NCBI RefSeq assembly: GCF_900102315.1
Contig: NZ_FNBL01000015.1
Location: 1-64,000, forward strand
Length of the DNA stretch: 64,000 nucleotides
From: Celeribacter baekdonensis
Lineage (GTDB): Bacteria > Pseudomonadota > Alphaproteobacteria > Rhodobacterales > Rhodobacteraceae
Direction of reading: 5' to 3'
Shown: piece after piece, positions 16,824 to 26,115 of the stretch
Numbering within the stretch: position 1 is the first letter of the stretch
Layout of the letters: each line of letters starts with the position of its first letter
Made by a program: the position numbers and the translations under genes
The notes under the pieces: generated by a model
Told to the model about the DNA's origin: nothing
The model's database searches: none
The model's input: the letters and a program-made list of their open reading frames with translations, nothing else

Positions 16824-17001
16824 AGCCTTTACCGCGCCCCCGGTTTGGGTGTATCGGAGCCGCTAAAGCGTGCGGCCTTTGACCTGTTTCGGGGAAAAGG
16901 CGGTGCGCAGCGCAACATCTCAGCGTGTCGCACGCTCCGCCAAAACCAGTGTCTCTGGGGTGTAGCGGACCGTTTTAGACCTTTGACCCGGAGCTATCCT
17001 C

Positions 17002-18528
17002 ATGAGTTTTTCGCTTGCCATCGTTGGCCGTCCCAATGTGGGCAAATCGACCCTGTTCAACCGTCTGGTTGGGCGGCGTCTGGCGCTTGTGGATGACCAA
17101 CCGGGGGTGACCCGTGACCTGCGTGAAGGCGAGGCGCGGCTTGTGGATCTGCGATTCACCGTGATCGACACCGCCGGGTTAGAGGAAGCCACCGACGAGT
17201 CGCTTCAGGGCCGGATGCGTAAGCTCACCGAACGTGCGGTCGATATGGCTGACATTTGCCTGTTTATGATCGACGCGCGGGTGGGCATTTTGCCGGCCGA
17301 CGAAATCTTTGCCGAAATCCTGCGCAAACGTGCCAAACATGTGATTTTGGCGGCGAATAAGGCCGAGGGCAAAGCCGGCGAGGGCGGGCTTTTGGAAGCC
17401 TATGCTTTGGGTCTGGGCGAACCTTTGCGCCTCTCTGCCGAACATGGCGAGGGGATGCATGAGCTGTATGACATGTTGCTGCCGCTTTCCAAAGAGTTCG
17501 AAGAGCGCTCCGCTGCGGAAGCCCCAGAGACCGATATTGAACTGTCCGAGGAAGAAGCCGCCCTTGGCGAGGATTTCGAAGAGGGCGATGAGGCCGGATT
17601 TTCGCGCGACTTTACCCTTGATAAGCCGCTGCAAATCGCCGTTGTCGGTCGCCCGAACGCCGGGAAATCCACGCTGATCAACAAGTTGCTTGGCGAAGAG
17701 CGGCTTTTGACCGGGCCTGAGGCGGGCATCACCCGCGACAGTATTTCGGTGACGATGACGTGGAACGAGACGCCCGTGCGGGTGTTTGACACGGCGGGGA
17801 TGCGCAAAAAGGCCAAGGTTCAGGAAAAGCTTGAGAAACTCTCAGTGTCTGACGGGCTGCGCGCGGTGAAATTCGCCGAAGTGGTCGTTGTGTTGCTCGA
17901 TGTGTCGATCCCGTTTGAACAACAAGACCTGCGGATCGCCGATTTGGCCGAACGCGAAGGTCGTGCGGTGGTGATCGCGGTCAACAAATGGGATGAAGAA
18001 GGCGATAAATCCAACAAAGCCAAGGCGTTGCGCGAAGAATTCACCCGACTTTTGCCACAGTTGCGCGGCGCGCCTTTGGTGACGGTGTCGGCGCTGACCG
18101 GCAAGAATCTGGACAAGCTGCAAGAGGCGATTTTGAACGCTCATGCGGTGTGGAACCGTCGTGTCTCCACCGCCAAGCTCAACAATTGGCTCGGAGCGAT
18201 GACCACGGCGCACCCGCCGCCCGCGCCCGGTGGCCGCCGGATCAAGCTGCGCTACATGACCCAAGTCAAAGCCCGCCCACCGCAATTCGTGGTGATGTGC
18301 AGCCATCCTGAGGAATTGAATGATAGCTATAAACGCTATCTGATCAATGGGTTGCGCGAGGACTTTGATATGCCCGGCACGCCGATCCGGCTGTTTTTCC
18401 GCTCACAAGGCGACAAGAACCCGTTCAAGAACAAAACCAAATCCATGCCGTCGCGCCTGCGCAAACACCTTGGCAAAGACCGTGCCGATGCGCCGAAGGT
18501 CCAAAAACAGCGCCCTCCAAAACGCTGA
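17002..18528 (+). CDS. der: Ribosome-associated GTPase Der (EngA)
   Basis: The 508-residue protein has two tandem GTPase domains, the hallmark of Der: G1 motifs GRPNVGKST (9-17) and GRPNAGKST (216-224), a DTAG motif in each, and NKWDEEG in the second. A C-terminal KH-like domain (about 390-480) ends in a basic tail. Der is needed for late assembly of the 50S subunit. The acidic linker between the domains ([20 protein letters not shown]) is typical of alphaproteobacterial forms. A strong terminator follows 18 bp after the stop. Confidence 0.97.
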   Translation: MSFSLAIVGRPNVGKSTLFNRLVGRRLALVDDQPGVTRDLREGEARLVDLRFTVIDTAGLEEATDESLQGRMRKLTERAVDMADICLFMIDARVGILPADEIFAEILRKRAKHVILAANKAEGKAGEGGLLEAYALGLGEPLRLSAEHGEGMHELYDMLLPLSKEFEERSAAEAPETDIELSEEEAALGEDFEEGDEAGFSRDFTLDKPLQIAVVGRPNAGKSTLINKLLGEERLLTGPEAGITRDSISVTMTWNETPVRVFDTAGMRKKAKVQEKLEKLSVSDGLRAVKFAEVVVVLLDVSIPFEQQDLRIADLAEREGRAVVIAVNKWDEEGDKSNKAKALREEFTRLLPQLRGAPLVTVSALTGKNLDKLQEAILNAHAVWNRRVSTAKLNNWLGAMTTAHPPPAPGGRRIKLRYMTQVKARPPQFVVMCSHPEELNDSYKRYLINGLREDFDMPGTPIRLFFRSQGDKNPFKNKTKSMPSRLRKHLGKDRADAPKVQKQRPPKR

Positions 18529-18546
18529 GGCGACATAACGCGATCA

Positions 18547-18582
18547 AAAGGCGGTGCCAGATGCAAATCCGGCACCGCCTTT
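18547..18582. terminator. Terminator between the convergent der and xthA genes
   Basis: The arms AAAGGCGGTGCC (18547-18558) and GGCACCGCCTTT (18571-18582) pair perfectly over 12 bp. The inner GAT/ATC can extend the stem around a GCAA tetraloop. A-tract and T-tract flank it, so it can work in both directions. Confidence 0.9.
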
Positions 18583-18616
18583 GTGTATGTTCGGCATGTG
18601 GCAGAGCCACTCAATA

Positions 18617-19447
18617 TCAGAGATCCAGATCAACCCAGATCGGGACGTGATCCGACGGTTTTGCTTTGGCGCGGGTATAGGCGTCGATCTGGCAGTCGCG
18701 CAGCAGATCGGCGGCTTGTGGCGAGAGCAGGAAATGGTCAATGCGGATGCCATCGTTTTTGTCAAACGCACCGCCTTGGTAGTCCCAGAATGTGTAGGTG
18801 TTGGGGGCGTTGTTTTTGACCCGTAGCGCATCGGTAAAGCCAAGGTTCATCAACCGGCGAAACGCGGCGCGGGAGTCGAGGCGAAACAGCGCGTCGTCTG
18901 CCCAGGCCTCGGGGCGTTTGGCGTCCTCGGGCTGTGGGATCAGGTTGAAATCGCCCGCCATGAGAAAGGGCTGTTCTTCGGTCATAAGCGCGCGCGCGCG
19001 CGCTTCGAGACGGGCGAACCATTTGAGTTTAAAGTCGTATTTTGACCCAAGCACCGGCGCGCCCTCGGGTGTAAGTTCGACCGGATTGCCATTGGGCAGG
19101 TAGAGGCCGCAAATGCGGATCGCCTGTGTGTCGCCGACCACCGTGGCCTCGATATAGCGCGCCTCGACGTCATCGTCACCGTCGCGACCTGCACCTTCCG
19201 CGCCGGGTAGGCCACGGGTGACGTCTTCGAGTGGGCGTTTGGACAGGAGCGCCACGCCGTTGAAGGACTTTTGGCCATGGGTTTCAACATTATAGCCCAT
19301 GTCCTCAAAGAGGTCGCGCGGGAAGTTTTCGTCGACCGATTTGATCTCTTGCAAGATCGCCACATCGGGTTCGGCCTCTTTCAGCCACTCCTGCAACGCC
19401 TCGACGCGGGCTTTGATGCCGTTGATGTTGAAACTGGCGATTTTCAT
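18617..19447 (-). CDS. xthA: Exodeoxyribonuclease III
   Basis: The start is ATG 19447, with GAGGAG about six bases upstream; upstream in-frame codons would overlap the neighbouring oxidoreductase. The 276-residue protein belongs to the exonuclease III/AP endonuclease family: KIASFNINGIKAR opening, ILQEIKSVDENFP (catalytic Glu), MAGDFNLIPQPED (Asp-Asn pair) and SDHVPIWVDLDL at the C-terminus with the catalytic Asp-His. It repairs abasic sites and 3'-blocked ends. It follows the flavoprotein gene by 59 bp and may share its transcript. Confidence 0.95.
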   Translation of the reverse strand: MKIASFNINGIKARVEALQEWLKEAEPDVAILQEIKSVDENFPRDLFEDMGYNVETHGQKSFNGVALLSKRPLEDVTRGLPGAEGAGRDGDDDVEARYIEATVVGDTQAIRICGLYLPNGNPVELTPEGAPVLGSKYDFKLKWFARLEARARALMTEEQPFLMAGDFNLIPQPEDAKRPEAWADDALFRLDSRAAFRRLMNLGFTDALRVKNNAPNTYTFWDYQGGAFDKNDGIRIDHFLLSPQAADLLRDCQIDAYTRAKAKPSDHVPIWVDLDL

Positions 19448-19506
19448 GTGCGTCTCCTCGTCTTTGACTCTTTGTATGGCGAAGGGCGCGGAAGGGAAAG
19501 CCGGGA

Positions 19507-20691
19507 TCAGCTTTGATCTGCGATTGCGCGCCCACAGGCGGCGGCGGAGGCCCAGGCCCATTGGAAATTATAGCCGCCGAGCCAGCCGGTGACATCGACC
19601 ACTTCGCCAATGAAATACAGGCCGGGGACGGATTTGGCCTCCATGGTTTTGCTTGAGAGCGCGTCGGTGTTGACGCCGCCCAAGGTGACTTCGGCGGTGC
19701 GGTAGCCTTCGGACCCGGTGGGTTTGAGGGGCAGGGCGTGGATCAGATCGGCCAAAGCGCGCAGTTTGGCGTCGGATTGATCGGCCAAATTGCCCGTGAG
19801 GCTCCATTTTTGCGCCAGAGCGGCGGCCAATTTGGCGGGGAAGAGCAGCGAGAGCGCCGTGTGCATTTGGCGGCGGCCATTTTCGGAGCGCGCGGCTTTG
19901 AGGGCGTCAAAGGCAGAGCGGGCGGGCAGGAGGTCGACGTGAATCTCTTCGCCCTCGCGCCAGTAATTTGACGCCTGTAACACCGCAGGTCCTGAGAGGC
20001 CGCGATGGGTGAACAACAGCGCCTCATCAAAGGATGTGCCACCCGCCACGAGACGCGCGTCAAGCGCGGTGCCAGCCAAGGGCACGATCCAGTCCAAATC
20101 TTGCGGACCGAACGTGAGGGGCACCAAGCCGGGGCGGGTCTCAACAAGGGGCACGCCGAATTGCGTGGCAATCTGATAGCCCAATCCGGTTGCGCCCATT
20201 TTGGGGATGGATTTGCCGCCCGAGGCGATCACCAGACGGCGCGCATGGACCGTGCGGCCCGAGAGCGTGACGCGAAACCCGGTGCCGTCATGGGTGATTT
20301 CGTCCACCGTGGTGGAGAGGCGCAGTTCAGACGCGCGGGCTTCATACAGAAGCATCTCGACAATGGCGGCGGATTTGCCATCGCAAAACAATTGGCCAAG
20401 GGTTTTCTCATGCCATGTGATGCCATGCTGGGCCAAAAGGTCGATGAAATCCCATTGGGTGTAGCGCGCCAGAGCGGATTTGGCGAAATGCGGGTTTTGT
20501 GACAGGTAATTGGCCGGCCCCGCATCCAGATTGGTGAAATTACAGCGCCCACCACCGGAAATCCGCACCTTTTCCGCCGGACGTTTGGCGTGATCCACGA
20601 CCAAGACCCGCGCGCCTTTGGCGGCCGCGAATTTGGCGCAAAACAGCCCCGCAGCGCCTGCGCCTATAATGATCGTGTCAAACTGGTCCAT
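19507..20691 (-). CDS. HI0933/YhiN-family FAD-dependent oxidoreductase
   Basis: The 394-residue flavoprotein starts at ATG 20691 with AAGGAG upstream. The N-terminal dinucleotide-binding motif TIIIGAGAAGLFCAKFAA is followed by the family signature KVRISGGGRCNFTN. The C-terminus closes the FAD site with GLYFIGEVVDVTGWLGGYN, as in the YhiN/HI0933 (BaiN-like) family. Biochemical function is poorly known for the family, so no substrate is proposed. The upstream side faces the Hint-domain gene in divergent orientation with about 120 bp between them. Confidence 0.9.
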   Translation of the reverse strand: MDQFDTIIIGAGAAGLFCAKFAAAKGARVLVVDHAKRPAEKVRISGGGRCNFTNLDAGPANYLSQNPHFAKSALARYTQWDFIDLLAQHGITWHEKTLGQLFCDGKSAAIVEMLLYEARASELRLSTTVDEITHDGTGFRVTLSGRTVHARRLVIASGGKSIPKMGATGLGYQIATQFGVPLVETRPGLVPLTFGPQDLDWIVPLAGTALDARLVAGGTSFDEALLFTHRGLSGPAVLQASNYWREGEEIHVDLLPARSAFDALKAARSENGRRQMHTALSLLFPAKLAAALAQKWSLTGNLADQSDAKLRALADLIHALPLKPTGSEGYRTAEVTLGGVNTDALSSKTMEAKSVPGLYFIGEVVDVTGWLGGYNFQWAWASAAACGRAIADQS

Positions 20692-20813
20692 GCCCGGCTC
20701 CTTGGGCGTGGTTTGAACAGGCCGGAACGGATTTGGCAAGGGAATGAGGGATATTTACCAAGGCTTAAAGCCCAAGAGTTATATATGTTGCAACGTTTCA
20801 TCGGGGTGTGGCT

Positions 20814-21824
20814 ATGGCGGTTATTGCCGTTTGGGATCTTCAGGACATTTCTTTTACCGGAACGCCGTTTCAGTCGAATGCGACGGCGGATCTAAGCGAT
20901 GTTGGCACAAGTTTTGTCATCAACACTGGTCCGCAGCATCTTGAAATCACGGACGATGAGGGGATGTTCGAGGATGGGGATTCCTCTCAGGATTTTACCA
21001 CCTCATCCATGTTGGGCGGCACGACCTTTGCGGCGGGCACTGAGGTTGAGAATGAATATTCCTATATCGTTCGCCCGGTCGGAGGTGCTACGGATGGGAC
21101 CGAAGATGTCACCATCTATGCGTTTGAAGTGTCGGGGGATGTTTTGGGGATGGCCTCCGATGGCTATCTCACGCCCGGAGTCACCTATGAAATCATCGCC
21201 CGCGACAGCAGTGATCCGCAGGTGGCCTACGCAGATATGTTTGTGTGCTTTGGGGCCGGAATGCGCATCCAAACCCCGGATGGGGCCCGCCGGGTTGAAA
21301 CTTTGCGCATGGGAGAGGCTGTGACGACGCGCGATCATGGGACTCTGCCGATCCTATGGTGCGGGGTGTCAACAGTGCCGGGGCAGGGATCACAGGCCGC
21401 CATTTGCTTTGGTCCGCAGGCCCGCCTTGCGTTGGGGGCATCTATTGGGCCGGACCCGCCGGGTGGTGGCCTGATCACCAGCCCGCACCATCGTATGTTT
21501 TGGAAGGATGTTGATCTTGGCCCGCGGCTTGTGCCGGCCAAGGCCTTTGTCGGCTGGAAAGATGTCCGGCGGTTGCCGTGTGTGCGTCAGACCTATGTCC
21601 ATCTGCTGTTGGAGCGCCATGTTTTGTTGCGGGCCGAGGGGCTTTGGTGCGAAAGCTTCAATCCGGGACCCCAAGCCCTTCGGCAGTTGTCGCCGGATCA
21701 GCGCGCCGATGTGATGGCTTTATGCCCCCGCGCACATTCCTCGCGGGCGTTTCGCGATCTTTTTCCGGTTGAGCGGGTCGGCCCGTTTCGGCGTCGGCTC
21801 GGACTTGCGCCGATCAGAGCCTGA
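20814..21824 (+). CDS. Hint (Hedgehog/intein) domain protein, Rhodobacterales type
   Basis: The 336-residue protein has an acidic N-terminal domain (1-140) and a C-terminal Hint domain. The Hint domain begins at C145 (MFVCFGAGMRIQTPDGA), continues with ETLRMGEAVTTRDHG and ITSPHHRMFW (H225/H226), and ends with HLLLERHVLLRAEG and WCESFNPG. These are the blocks of the bacterial Hint_2 family common in roseobacters. It is not an intein inside a host protein: the cysteine follows a domain of its own and nothing follows that resembles an extein. Hint domains cleave or rearrange their own peptide bond, so self-processing of the N-terminal domain is possible. I chose ATG 20814 over GTG 20808. Confidence 0.85.
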   Translation: MAVIAVWDLQDISFTGTPFQSNATADLSDVGTSFVINTGPQHLEITDDEGMFEDGDSSQDFTTSSMLGGTTFAAGTEVENEYSYIVRPVGGATDGTEDVTIYAFEVSGDVLGMASDGYLTPGVTYEIIARDSSDPQVAYADMFVCFGAGMRIQTPDGARRVETLRMGEAVTTRDHGTLPILWCGVSTVPGQGSQAAICFGPQARLALGASIGPDPPGGGLITSPHHRMFWKDVDLGPRLVPAKAFVGWKDVRRLPCVRQTYVHLLLERHVLLRAEGLWCESFNPGPQALRQLSPDQRADVMALCPRAHSSRAFRDLFPVERVGPFRRRLGLAPIRA

Positions 21825-21839
21825 GACGGCATACATGGT

Positions 21840-21863
21840 TTGGTGCAAAGATTGGTGCAAAGA
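21840..21863 (+). repeat. 12-bp tandem duplication after the Hint gene
   Basis: TTGGTGCAAAGA occurs twice in succession (21840-21851, 21852-21863). Confidence 0.95.
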
Positions 21864-21881
21864 CAGGTCGTCGTACGTACA

Positions 21882-21911
21882 AACAGGCCCCGCAGTGCTG
21901 CAAGGCCTGTT
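21882..21911. terminator. Strong hairpin after the Hint-domain gene
   Basis: The outer arms AACAGGCC and GGCCTGTT and inner arms GCAG and CTGC form an interrupted 12-bp stem. There is no clear T-run after it, so efficiency as an intrinsic terminator is uncertain. Confidence 0.6.
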
Positions 21912-21956
21912 CAGTGCGCCTTGGGAGGGGCGAATGACCCTTGGTTAAAGCGTTCC

Positions 21957-21984
21957 GCCATAACCTGAATCACGGGTTTATGGC
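21957..21984. other. Inverted repeat in the Hint-erpA gap
   Basis: GCCATAA and TTATGGC form a 7-bp stem with a 14-nt loop. It may be part of a second termination structure; its role is unclear. Confidence 0.4.
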
Positions 21985-22202
21985 ATGACGCCTTAATCGT
22001 GTTTTACGAGCGGCGGATAGGTGACAGGGTATATTTCGTCGTTGTGAGAGACAGGTGGAGATGCGATATCGAAATGTTAAGCGGTTGAAAAATCACAAGA
22101 AACAGATCGTTCTGTGAGGCGGCGTGCGCGCGTGGATTGACCCAAATGCCAAACGCCCCGCGTTTGGGCGCAGGGCGTTTGGGGCAGAACAAAAACATCC
22201 GT

Positions 22203-22238
22203 TTTGCGGCGGATCACATCTTTGCGGCGGATCACATC
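22203..22238 (+). repeat. 18-bp tandem duplication across the erpA stop codon
   Basis: TTTGCGGCGGATCACATC occurs at 22203-22220 and 22221-22238. The right copy contains the erpA TGA (22232-22234), so the left copy is a duplicated 3' end with its own stop. Confidence 0.95.
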
Positions 22239-22564
22239 GAAAACGAGGTGCCACAGCCACAGGACGAGGTCGCATTGGGGTTTTCAATCACAAACCGCGC
22301 GCCGATCACCTCTTCGGTAAAATCAATCACGGCGTTTTCCAAAAATGGCAAGGACACCGGATCAATCACCACCGTGCCGCCCGTGCCGGTCAACACAATG
22401 TCGTCGCTCGCAGGCTCGTCCAGCGTGATGTCATATTGAAACCCCGAACAGCCGCCGCCCTCAACCGCGATGCGAAGCGCCTTGGCCTCGCCCGTCGCCG
22501 CGTTGATCTCAGAGAGGCGTTCATAGGCACGGGTGGTCACTTTGGGGGGGAGGGTGAGGGACAT
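22232..22564 (-). CDS. erpA: Iron-sulfur cluster insertion protein ErpA (A-type carrier)
   Basis: The 110-residue protein starts at ATG 22564 with AGGTAG upstream. The three conserved cysteines of A-type carriers are C39 in EGGGCSGFQY and C102/C104 in SCGCGTSF. The protein receives an Fe-S cluster from the scaffold and hands it to apo-enzymes. It could equally be labelled IscA by sequence alone; the position divergent to dgt is the usual place of the ErpA-type gene in Rhodobacterales. The 3' end is tandemly duplicated. Confidence 0.9.
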   Translation of the reverse strand: MSLTLPPKVTTRAYERLSEINAATGEAKALRIAVEGGGCSGFQYDITLDEPASDDIVLTGTGGTVVIDPVSLPFLENAVIDFTEEVIGARFVIENPNATSSCGCGTSFSM

Positions 22565-22776
22565 AATGCTACCTTTTGGTCTAAAGCGGCGGGAATTCAC
22601 CGAATTTCAGAGATTTAAAGCAGAAACAGGGGATAACCCCGTGTCATCTGTTTGTCGTAGGGCTTGTCTCTTAATATAAGTGTGAAAAAGATCATCGACA
22701 AGGACATGGCGCGGCAATGGCGCGAGAGACGTGCCATCCACCCGTTCGATCCGGTCACATATAGCAGGACAGGCAG

Positions 22777-23949
22777 ATGTTGAAACCCTATGCAAGCCAA
22801 CCGTTTGAAACGCGCGGGCGGCTTTTCCCGGAAAAACTCTCGACCTTTCGCTCGCCGTTTCAACGCGACCGGGATCGGATCATTCACTCTTCGGCCTTTC
22901 GCCGCCTCAAACACAAGACCCAAGTCTTTGTCGAACATGAGGGCGATTATTACCGCACCCGTCTGACCCATTCGATTGAGGTGGCGCAGGTGGCGCGCAC
23001 GCTCGCGGGGGCTTTGGGGCTGAACGAAGGCTTGGCGGAGGCTGTGGCGCTGGCGCATGATCTGGGTCATTCGCCCTTTGGTCACACCGGCGAGGATGCG
23101 CTTGAACTGCTGATGGCGCCTTATGGCGGCTTTGATCACAACGCCCAGGCGCTGCGGATTGTCACCAAGTTGGAAAAACATTACGCCGATTTTGACGGGC
23201 TGAACCTGACATGGGAAAGCCTTGAGGGGCTGGCCAAACACAATGGCCCGGTGATGGGGCCACATGCCGACCCCAAAAAACACCCGGCGGATGCGCCACT
23301 GCCCTATGCGCTCAAAGAGGTGAACGATCAGTTTGATCTGGAGCTTTACACCTTTGCCAGTGCCGAGGCGCAGGTGGCGGCGATTGCCGATGATGTGGCC
23401 TACAACCACCACGATCTGCATGACGGGTTGCGCGCGGGGCTGTTTACCGCCGCCGATTTGATGGAATTGCCCCTGACAGGCCCGGCTTACGAGGAGGTTG
23501 ATCGTGCCTATCCCGGCCTTGATCCGCATCGGCGCGATCACGAGGCCCTGCGGCGGATTTTTGGCTATATGGTGGAGGATGTGATCACGATAGCCACCAA
23601 CCGTCTGGAGAGCGCCAAGCCCGAAACGGCGCAGGATATTCGCGAGATGGACCGCACCATCATTCGCTTTTCCAAACCGTTCTTTCAAAACCTAAAAGCG
23701 ATTAAATCGTTTTTATTCAAACGGATGTATCGCGCTCCGACGGTCATCAAAGAACGCGAACGGGTGACGCATATGGTCAATGCGCTGTTTCCCCTGTTCA
23801 TGAAACAGCCCGAGCTTTTGCCCGAAGAATGGCGTCATGAGGTGGAGCTGGCGCAGAGCGACACGGAACTGGCGCGGATCGTTTTGGACTATGTGGCCGG
23901 GATGACCGACCGCTTTGCCATTCAGGAATTTGAGCGGCTGTGCGCCTAA
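22777..23949 (+). CDS. dgt: dGTP triphosphohydrolase-like HD protein
   Basis: The 390-residue HD-domain phosphohydrolase of the Dgt family removes triphosphate from dNTPs, mainly dGTP. Metal ligands are visible: H65 in YRTRLTHSIEVAQVAR and H94-D95 in ALAHDLGHSPFGHTGED, with the third Asp in IADDVAYNHHDLHDGL. The ATG at 22777 follows GGACAGG. It starts the co-directional run that includes the antiporter, argS, the SPOR protein, nagZ and scpAB. Confidence 0.93.
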   Translation: MLKPYASQPFETRGRLFPEKLSTFRSPFQRDRDRIIHSSAFRRLKHKTQVFVEHEGDYYRTRLTHSIEVAQVARTLAGALGLNEGLAEAVALAHDLGHSPFGHTGEDALELLMAPYGGFDHNAQALRIVTKLEKHYADFDGLNLTWESLEGLAKHNGPVMGPHADPKKHPADAPLPYALKEVNDQFDLELYTFASAEAQVAAIADDVAYNHHDLHDGLRAGLFTAADLMELPLTGPAYEEVDRAYPGLDPHRRDHEALRRIFGYMVEDVITIATNRLESAKPETAQDIREMDRTIIRFSKPFFQNLKAIKSFLFKRMYRAPTVIKERERVTHMVNALFPLFMKQPELLPEEWRHEVELAQSDTELARIVLDYVAGMTDRFAIQEFERLCA

Positions 23950-24006
23950 GTCTTTGACGACAGAGCGCGCAGGACCGCACAGGACCACAGGAGGGGAAGG
24001 ACCATC

Positions 24007-26037
24007 ATGGCCACGGACACGATGACAGGGATGAACCCGGTGGACGCCTTTGCGCTGGTCGGCGTCTTGGGCGTGGGCGCACAATGGCTGGCGTGGCGGT
24101 TGAAACTCCCGGCGATTGTTTTGATGCTGGCGGCGGGTCTGATTGTGGGTCCGGGGTTTGGGCTTTTGCAGCCCGCGCGCGACATTGGCCCGGTGGTTCA
24201 GCCGCTGATTTCTCTGGCGGTGGCGGTGATCCTGTTTGAGGGCGGGCTGACACTGGATCTGCATAAATTGGGCGACGCCAAACGTGGCGTGTTCCGGCTT
24301 GTGGTTGTCGGCGCGCCTTTGGGATGGCTGCTGTCGGCCTCGGCGCTCCATTGGGGCGCGGGGCTGGGCTGGGAGGCCTCGGCGGTGTTTGGCGGCATCA
24401 TGGTGGTCACCGGCCCGACCGTGATCGCGCCTTTGCTGCGGCAAGCGAAACTCCAACGCCGTCCCGCGAACCTGTTGCAATGGGAGGCCATCGTCAACGA
24501 TCCGGTCGGGGCCTTGGCCGCCGTTCTGGCCTTTGAATTCGTGCTTGTGGGGCGCGAAGCCGAAAGCCTGTCTGCGGCTTTGCTGCAATTGGGCTTTGGC
24601 ATTATTGTGGCAGGTGCCGTCGGGCTTTTGGCCGGGTTGGCGGTGTCCTATACGTTCAGACGCGCCTATGTGCCGGAATATATGAAGGTTCCGGTGTTGT
24701 TTGTGACCCTGTTGGTGACGTTTGCCGTGCCGGATTTGATGCTGCATGAAAGCGGGCTTTTGGCCGTGACCGTGATGGGGCTGGTGATCGCCAATGCCGA
24801 TTTGCCCTCCTTTGACGAGCTGCGCCGATTCAAAGAACACGCGACGATCCTGTTGGTGTCGGGCGTGTTCATCCTTTTGGCCGCCTCGATGGATTTCGCC
24901 TCGCTGGGGCAATTGACCTGGCGGGCCGGGGTGTTTGTGGCCCTCGTGATCCTGGTGGCGCGACCTGTGACCGTGCTTGTCGCCTTGATCGGGACCAAAT
25001 TGCCGCGCAATGAAAAGCTCCTGATCGCTTTCACGGGCCCGCGCGGGGTGGTTTTGGTTGCCGTGGCCGGGCTGTTTGGCGAACGTCTGGCGGCCGCAGG
25101 GGTCGAGGGCGCGGGGGTCATCGGGCCGCTGGCCTTTGTCCTGGTCTTGGTCACGGTGGTGTTGCACGGCTTTACACTGGCGCCTTTCGCGCGCGCGCTT
25201 GGGCTGGCCTCGACGGGCAAGCCGGGAGTGTTGATCCTGGGCGGATCGCGCTTTACCACCTCTTTGGCGGAGGCACTCAAACGCGAAGACATCCCTGTGC
25301 TGATCGCCGATCCAAACCATGCACGCCTTGTGCGGCCGCGCGCGGCGAATTTACCAGTGTTTTATGGCGATATTTTGGGTGAGGCGGCCGAAGACAGCCT
25401 TGAGATCCTGTCCTATGACACGTTGATCGCGGCTTCGGATAACGATGCCTATAACACCTTGGTTGCGACCGATTTTGGCTCGGAATATGGCCGCGAAAAC
25501 GTGTGGCAATTGGCCCGTGTCAAGGAGGGCAAGGTGCGGCACAGCCTGCCGACGCAATTGGGGGGACGACCTTTTGGCATGGGCAAAACCTTTGGCGATC
25601 TGGATGCGTTGATGCAAAGCGGCTGGCGGGTGTCGGTGACGACATTGAGCGAGGATTACGATTTCGAGACGTGGAAAGCCGATCGCAAAGGCGCGCTTTT
25701 GCTGGGGCGTTTGAAAGAGGATGGGACGTTTCGGCGGTTGTTGTCAGAAGATGCGGATATTCTGTTTCCGTTGCGCGCCGAGGCGGAAATTGACGCGCTG
25801 CCCGAAGAGCAACGCGAGAGTGCGCGCGCGGCGCTCAAACGCCGCATGAGCGAGGCGCGCGAGGCCGCATCGCGGGCGCGCGTGGCCACAGGGGCGCGTC
25901 TTGTCGCCTTGGTGCCGCCGGAGGCCTCCACGCCCGCAACGCGGGAGATCGAAACCGTGAAAACGGTCGAAAAACCGACATCTGCGCGCGCAAATGCGGC
26001 CAAAACAGCCGCGAAAGCACCGCCAAAACCCGCATAG
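24007..26037 (+). CDS. CPA-family cation/proton antiporter with RCK/TrkA-N domain
   Basis: The 676-residue protein has about twelve membrane helices in residues 10-400 with the antiporter patterns EGGLTLDLHKL, GPTVIAPLLRQAK and VNDPVGALAAV, where the Asp is the likely ion-binding residue. A nucleotide-binding RCK_N domain follows (about 408-500; GVLILGGSRFTTSLAEAL). A roughly 100-residue Ala/Lys-rich tail ends the protein. The layout fits NhaP/KefB-like sodium or potassium export gated by a nucleotide. It lies 57 bp after dgt and 78 bp before argS on the same strand. Confidence 0.9.
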   Translation: MATDTMTGMNPVDAFALVGVLGVGAQWLAWRLKLPAIVLMLAAGLIVGPGFGLLQPARDIGPVVQPLISLAVAVILFEGGLTLDLHKLGDAKRGVFRLVVVGAPLGWLLSASALHWGAGLGWEASAVFGGIMVVTGPTVIAPLLRQAKLQRRPANLLQWEAIVNDPVGALAAVLAFEFVLVGREAESLSAALLQLGFGIIVAGAVGLLAGLAVSYTFRRAYVPEYMKVPVLFVTLLVTFAVPDLMLHESGLLAVTVMGLVIANADLPSFDELRRFKEHATILLVSGVFILLAASMDFASLGQLTWRAGVFVALVILVARPVTVLVALIGTKLPRNEKLLIAFTGPRGVVLVAVAGLFGERLAAAGVEGAGVIGPLAFVLVLVTVVLHGFTLAPFARALGLASTGKPGVLILGGSRFTTSLAEALKREDIPVLIADPNHARLVRPRAANLPVFYGDILGEAAEDSLEILSYDTLIAASDNDAYNTLVATDFGSEYGRENVWQLARVKEGKVRHSLPTQLGGRPFGMGKTFGDLDALMQSGWRVSVTTLSEDYDFETWKADRKGALLLGRLKEDGTFRRLLSEDADILFPLRAEAEIDALPEEQRESARAALKRRMSEAREAASRARVATGARLVALVPPEASTPATREIETVKTVEKPTSARANAAKTAAKAPPKPA

Positions 26038-26115
26038 CGTTGCGCTTGGCGGTCAATGCCGTTGACGCGCCGCGCGGGCGTGGTAAACCCGCCGCAAGAG
26101 ATGGAGAGACCAAAG

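Larger units (their letters stand above)
21825..22231. other. Intergenic region with hairpins and tandem repeats
   Basis: No gene is supported. The stretch between the convergent Hint and erpA genes carries a 12-bp duplication, two hairpins and an 18-bp duplication that runs into the erpA stop codon. Confidence 0.6.

Noticed and set aside
20814-21824. An intein inside a host protein
   Set aside because: The Hint block follows a separate domain and no extein follows it; the architecture is that of stand-alone bacterial Hint proteins.
23713-25320. A 535-codon open frame antisense to the dgt end and antiporter gene
   Set aside because: It is made of Gln/His/Arg-rich low-complexity sequence, typical of the reverse of GC-rich coding DNA, and the sense strand has clear family motifs.
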